A DNA stretch of 64,000 nucleotides from JAJDFU01 sp964640855 (GTDB taxonomy: Bacteria > Bacteroidota > Bacteroidia > Chitinophagales > Saprospiraceae): contig CAZXIX010000006.1 of assembly GCA_964640855.1 (NCBI GenBank), positions 1 to 64,000 of the forward strand. Reading direction: 5' to 3'. Each line of letters starts with the position of its first letter. Position 1 is the first letter of the stretch. This document shows, one piece after another, positions 63,097-64,000 of this stretch. Position numbers and translations under genes: made by a program. The notes beneath the pieces are model-generated. The model searched no databases. It had not been told where the DNA came from and saw only the letters and a program-made list of their open reading frames with translations.

Positions 63097-64000
63097 ATGT
63101 GTGGTATTGTCGGTTATGTTGGCTCAAAAAAGGCTTATCCCATTCTCATAAAAGGACTCAAGCGCCTGGAGTACCGGGGCTATGACAGTGCAGGAATAGC
63201 GCTGATGAACGGAGAGCTTGCCGTATTCAAGAAAAAAGGGCGGGTCCAGGATCTGGAGGAGGTGACAGGGCAAAATGAATTTTCCGGGACGGTCGGTATA
63301 GGACATACGCGTTGGGCCACGCATGGGGAGCCGAATGATATCAATGCCCACCCGCATCGTTCGGGCAGCGGCCAGTTGGCGTTGGTTCACAATGGCATCA
63401 TCGAGAATTACGATATTCTGCGAAGGGCATTGGAAAAGGAGGGCCATACTTTCCAGAGCGAAACGGATACGGAGGTTTTGGTGCACTTGATCGAGAACTT
63501 TCAGGAGCATGAAAATCTATCGCTGGAGGAAGCCGTACGCGTTGCCTTGAACCGGGTGATCGGGGCCTACGCCATCGTGGTCATGGATAAAAAAGAGCCG
63601 GGTAAACTGGTTGCTGCCCGAAAACAGAGCCCTTTGGTCATCGGGATAGGCGAAGGGGAATACTTTGTGGCATCCGATGCTACACCTTTGGTCGAACATA
63701 CCAAAAAAGTGGTCTACCTGAACGACCAGGAGATCGCAGTGATCTCCCGCGGGGGAGACCTTCAGATCAAGACCCTGGACAATGAGTACCAGACCCCCTA
63801 CGTGCACGAGCTGGACCTGAAGCTCGAACGACTGGAAAAGGGCGGTTTCGATTATTTCATGCTGAAGGAGATCCACGAGCAACCCAATACCATATCGGAT
63901 GCCATGCGCGGGCGCCTGAACCGCAAAGAGGGCTGGGCAAAACTCGGTGGGCTAACGGATCACATCCGGCAAATCGTAAATGCCAAACGGATCATCATCG
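63097..64000 (+). CDS. glmS: glutamine-fructose-6-phosphate aminotransferase, 5' part
   Basis: The gene runs off the window end after about 301 codons; the rest is not visible. The start is MCGIVGYVGSKKAYPILIKG, giving the N-terminal nucleophile Cys 2 of the glutaminase domain (about 1-220). Other marks are LEYRGYDSAGIAL, GIGHTRWATHGEPND, LVHNGIIENYD and SETDTEVLVHLI. The final visible part starts the sugar-isomerase half (ELDLKLERLEKGGFDYFMLKEIHEQP). GlmS makes glucosamine-6-phosphate, the first step to UDP-GlcNAc for peptidoglycan and LPS. No glmS-type ribozyme is evident in the 150 bases upstream. Confidence 0.95.
   Translation, partial: MCGIVGYVGSKKAYPILIKGLKRLEYRGYDSAGIALMNGELAVFKKKGRVQDLEEVTGQNEFSGTVGIGHTRWATHGEPNDINAHPHRSGSGQLALVHNGIIENYDILRRALEKEGHTFQSETDTEVLVHLIENFQEHENLSLEEAVRVALNRVIGAYAIVVMDKKEPGKLVAARKQSPLVIGIGEGEYFVASDATPLVEHTKKVVYLNDQEIAVISRGGDLQIKTLDNEYQTPYVHELDLKLERLEKGGFDYFMLKEIHEQPNTISDAMRGRLNRKEGWAKLGGLTDHIRQIVNAKRIII

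Overview
The window reads as a piece of a Bacteroidota chromosome, most likely from the Saprospiria/Lewinella-like branch (inference). Supporting signs: a T9SS type A sorting domain (42958-44613), a DUF4270 protein beside glmS, DUF4292 and DUF2141 proteins, several promoters of the Bacteroidota form TTTG-N19-21-TAnnTTTG, few Shine-Dalgarno sites, and a moderately high G+C content. No rRNA, tRNA, CRISPR array, insertion sequence or prophage was found. Nearly all of it looks like core chromosome with dense operons.

Layout. 1-5.2 kb (minus): a GMC oxidoreductase / VOC / YHS operon, then methylmalonyl-CoA epimerase / TauE-like exporter / Crp regulator. 5.4-7.0 kb (plus): lpxH and an overlapping propeller-like secreted protein. 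7.0-9.4 kb: a double-OmpA envelope protein with a coiled-coil helix-hairpin-helix protein, and a small unknown. 9.4-14.0 kb (minus): a tripartite exporter (ABC, HlyD, TolC) whose ABC subunit has a heavily degenerate ATPase domain. 14.0-18.2 kb: ECF sigma factor, XerD-type recombinase, a hydrolase-OsmC fusion, a frameshifted DUF2141 gene and a PPP phosphatase. 18.2-21.0 kb: a BlaR1-like M56 peptidase with its BlaI-like repressor and three operator dyads. 21-27 kb: lipoprotein, second DUF2141, acyl-CoA dehydrogenase with twin palindromes upstream, MsrA, SWIM protein. 27.1-29.7 kb: acpP-fabF-rnc. 29.9-38.6 kb (plus): pyruvate kinase, TPR / DUF4292 / EnvC-like cluster, hflX, M29 aminopeptidase and a DnaQ-fold-like unknown. 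38.6-42.4 kb (minus): beta-CASP nuclease and an ECF sigma / anti-sigma-like / DUF4097-like operon. 43-55.6 kb: T9SS cargo, glucosaminidase, site-2 protease, ABC-F, C-terminal processing protease, membrane pyrophosphatase, TPR protein. 55.7-64.0 kb: panC, panD, flippase-like protein, heptose-1-P adenylyltransferase, Nif3 and a zinc-ribbon coiled coil on the minus strand, diverging from a single-domain glycogen synthase, DUF4270 and glmS (cut by the window end).

How the genes work together. Much of the window serves the cell envelope: LPS synthesis (LpxH, RfaE2), murein turnover (EnvC-like, glucosaminidase, GlmS supply), OmpA proteins, T9SS cargo, proteases and export. Fatty-acid and CoA metabolism is the second theme (AcpP, FabF, acyl-CoA dehydrogenase, PanC, PanD, methylmalonyl-CoA epimerase). 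The most unusual items are the ATPase-degenerate ABC exporter, the three-operator BlaI/M56 control region, the twin palindromes ahead of the acyl-CoA dehydrogenase, and the frameshifted DUF2141 gene.
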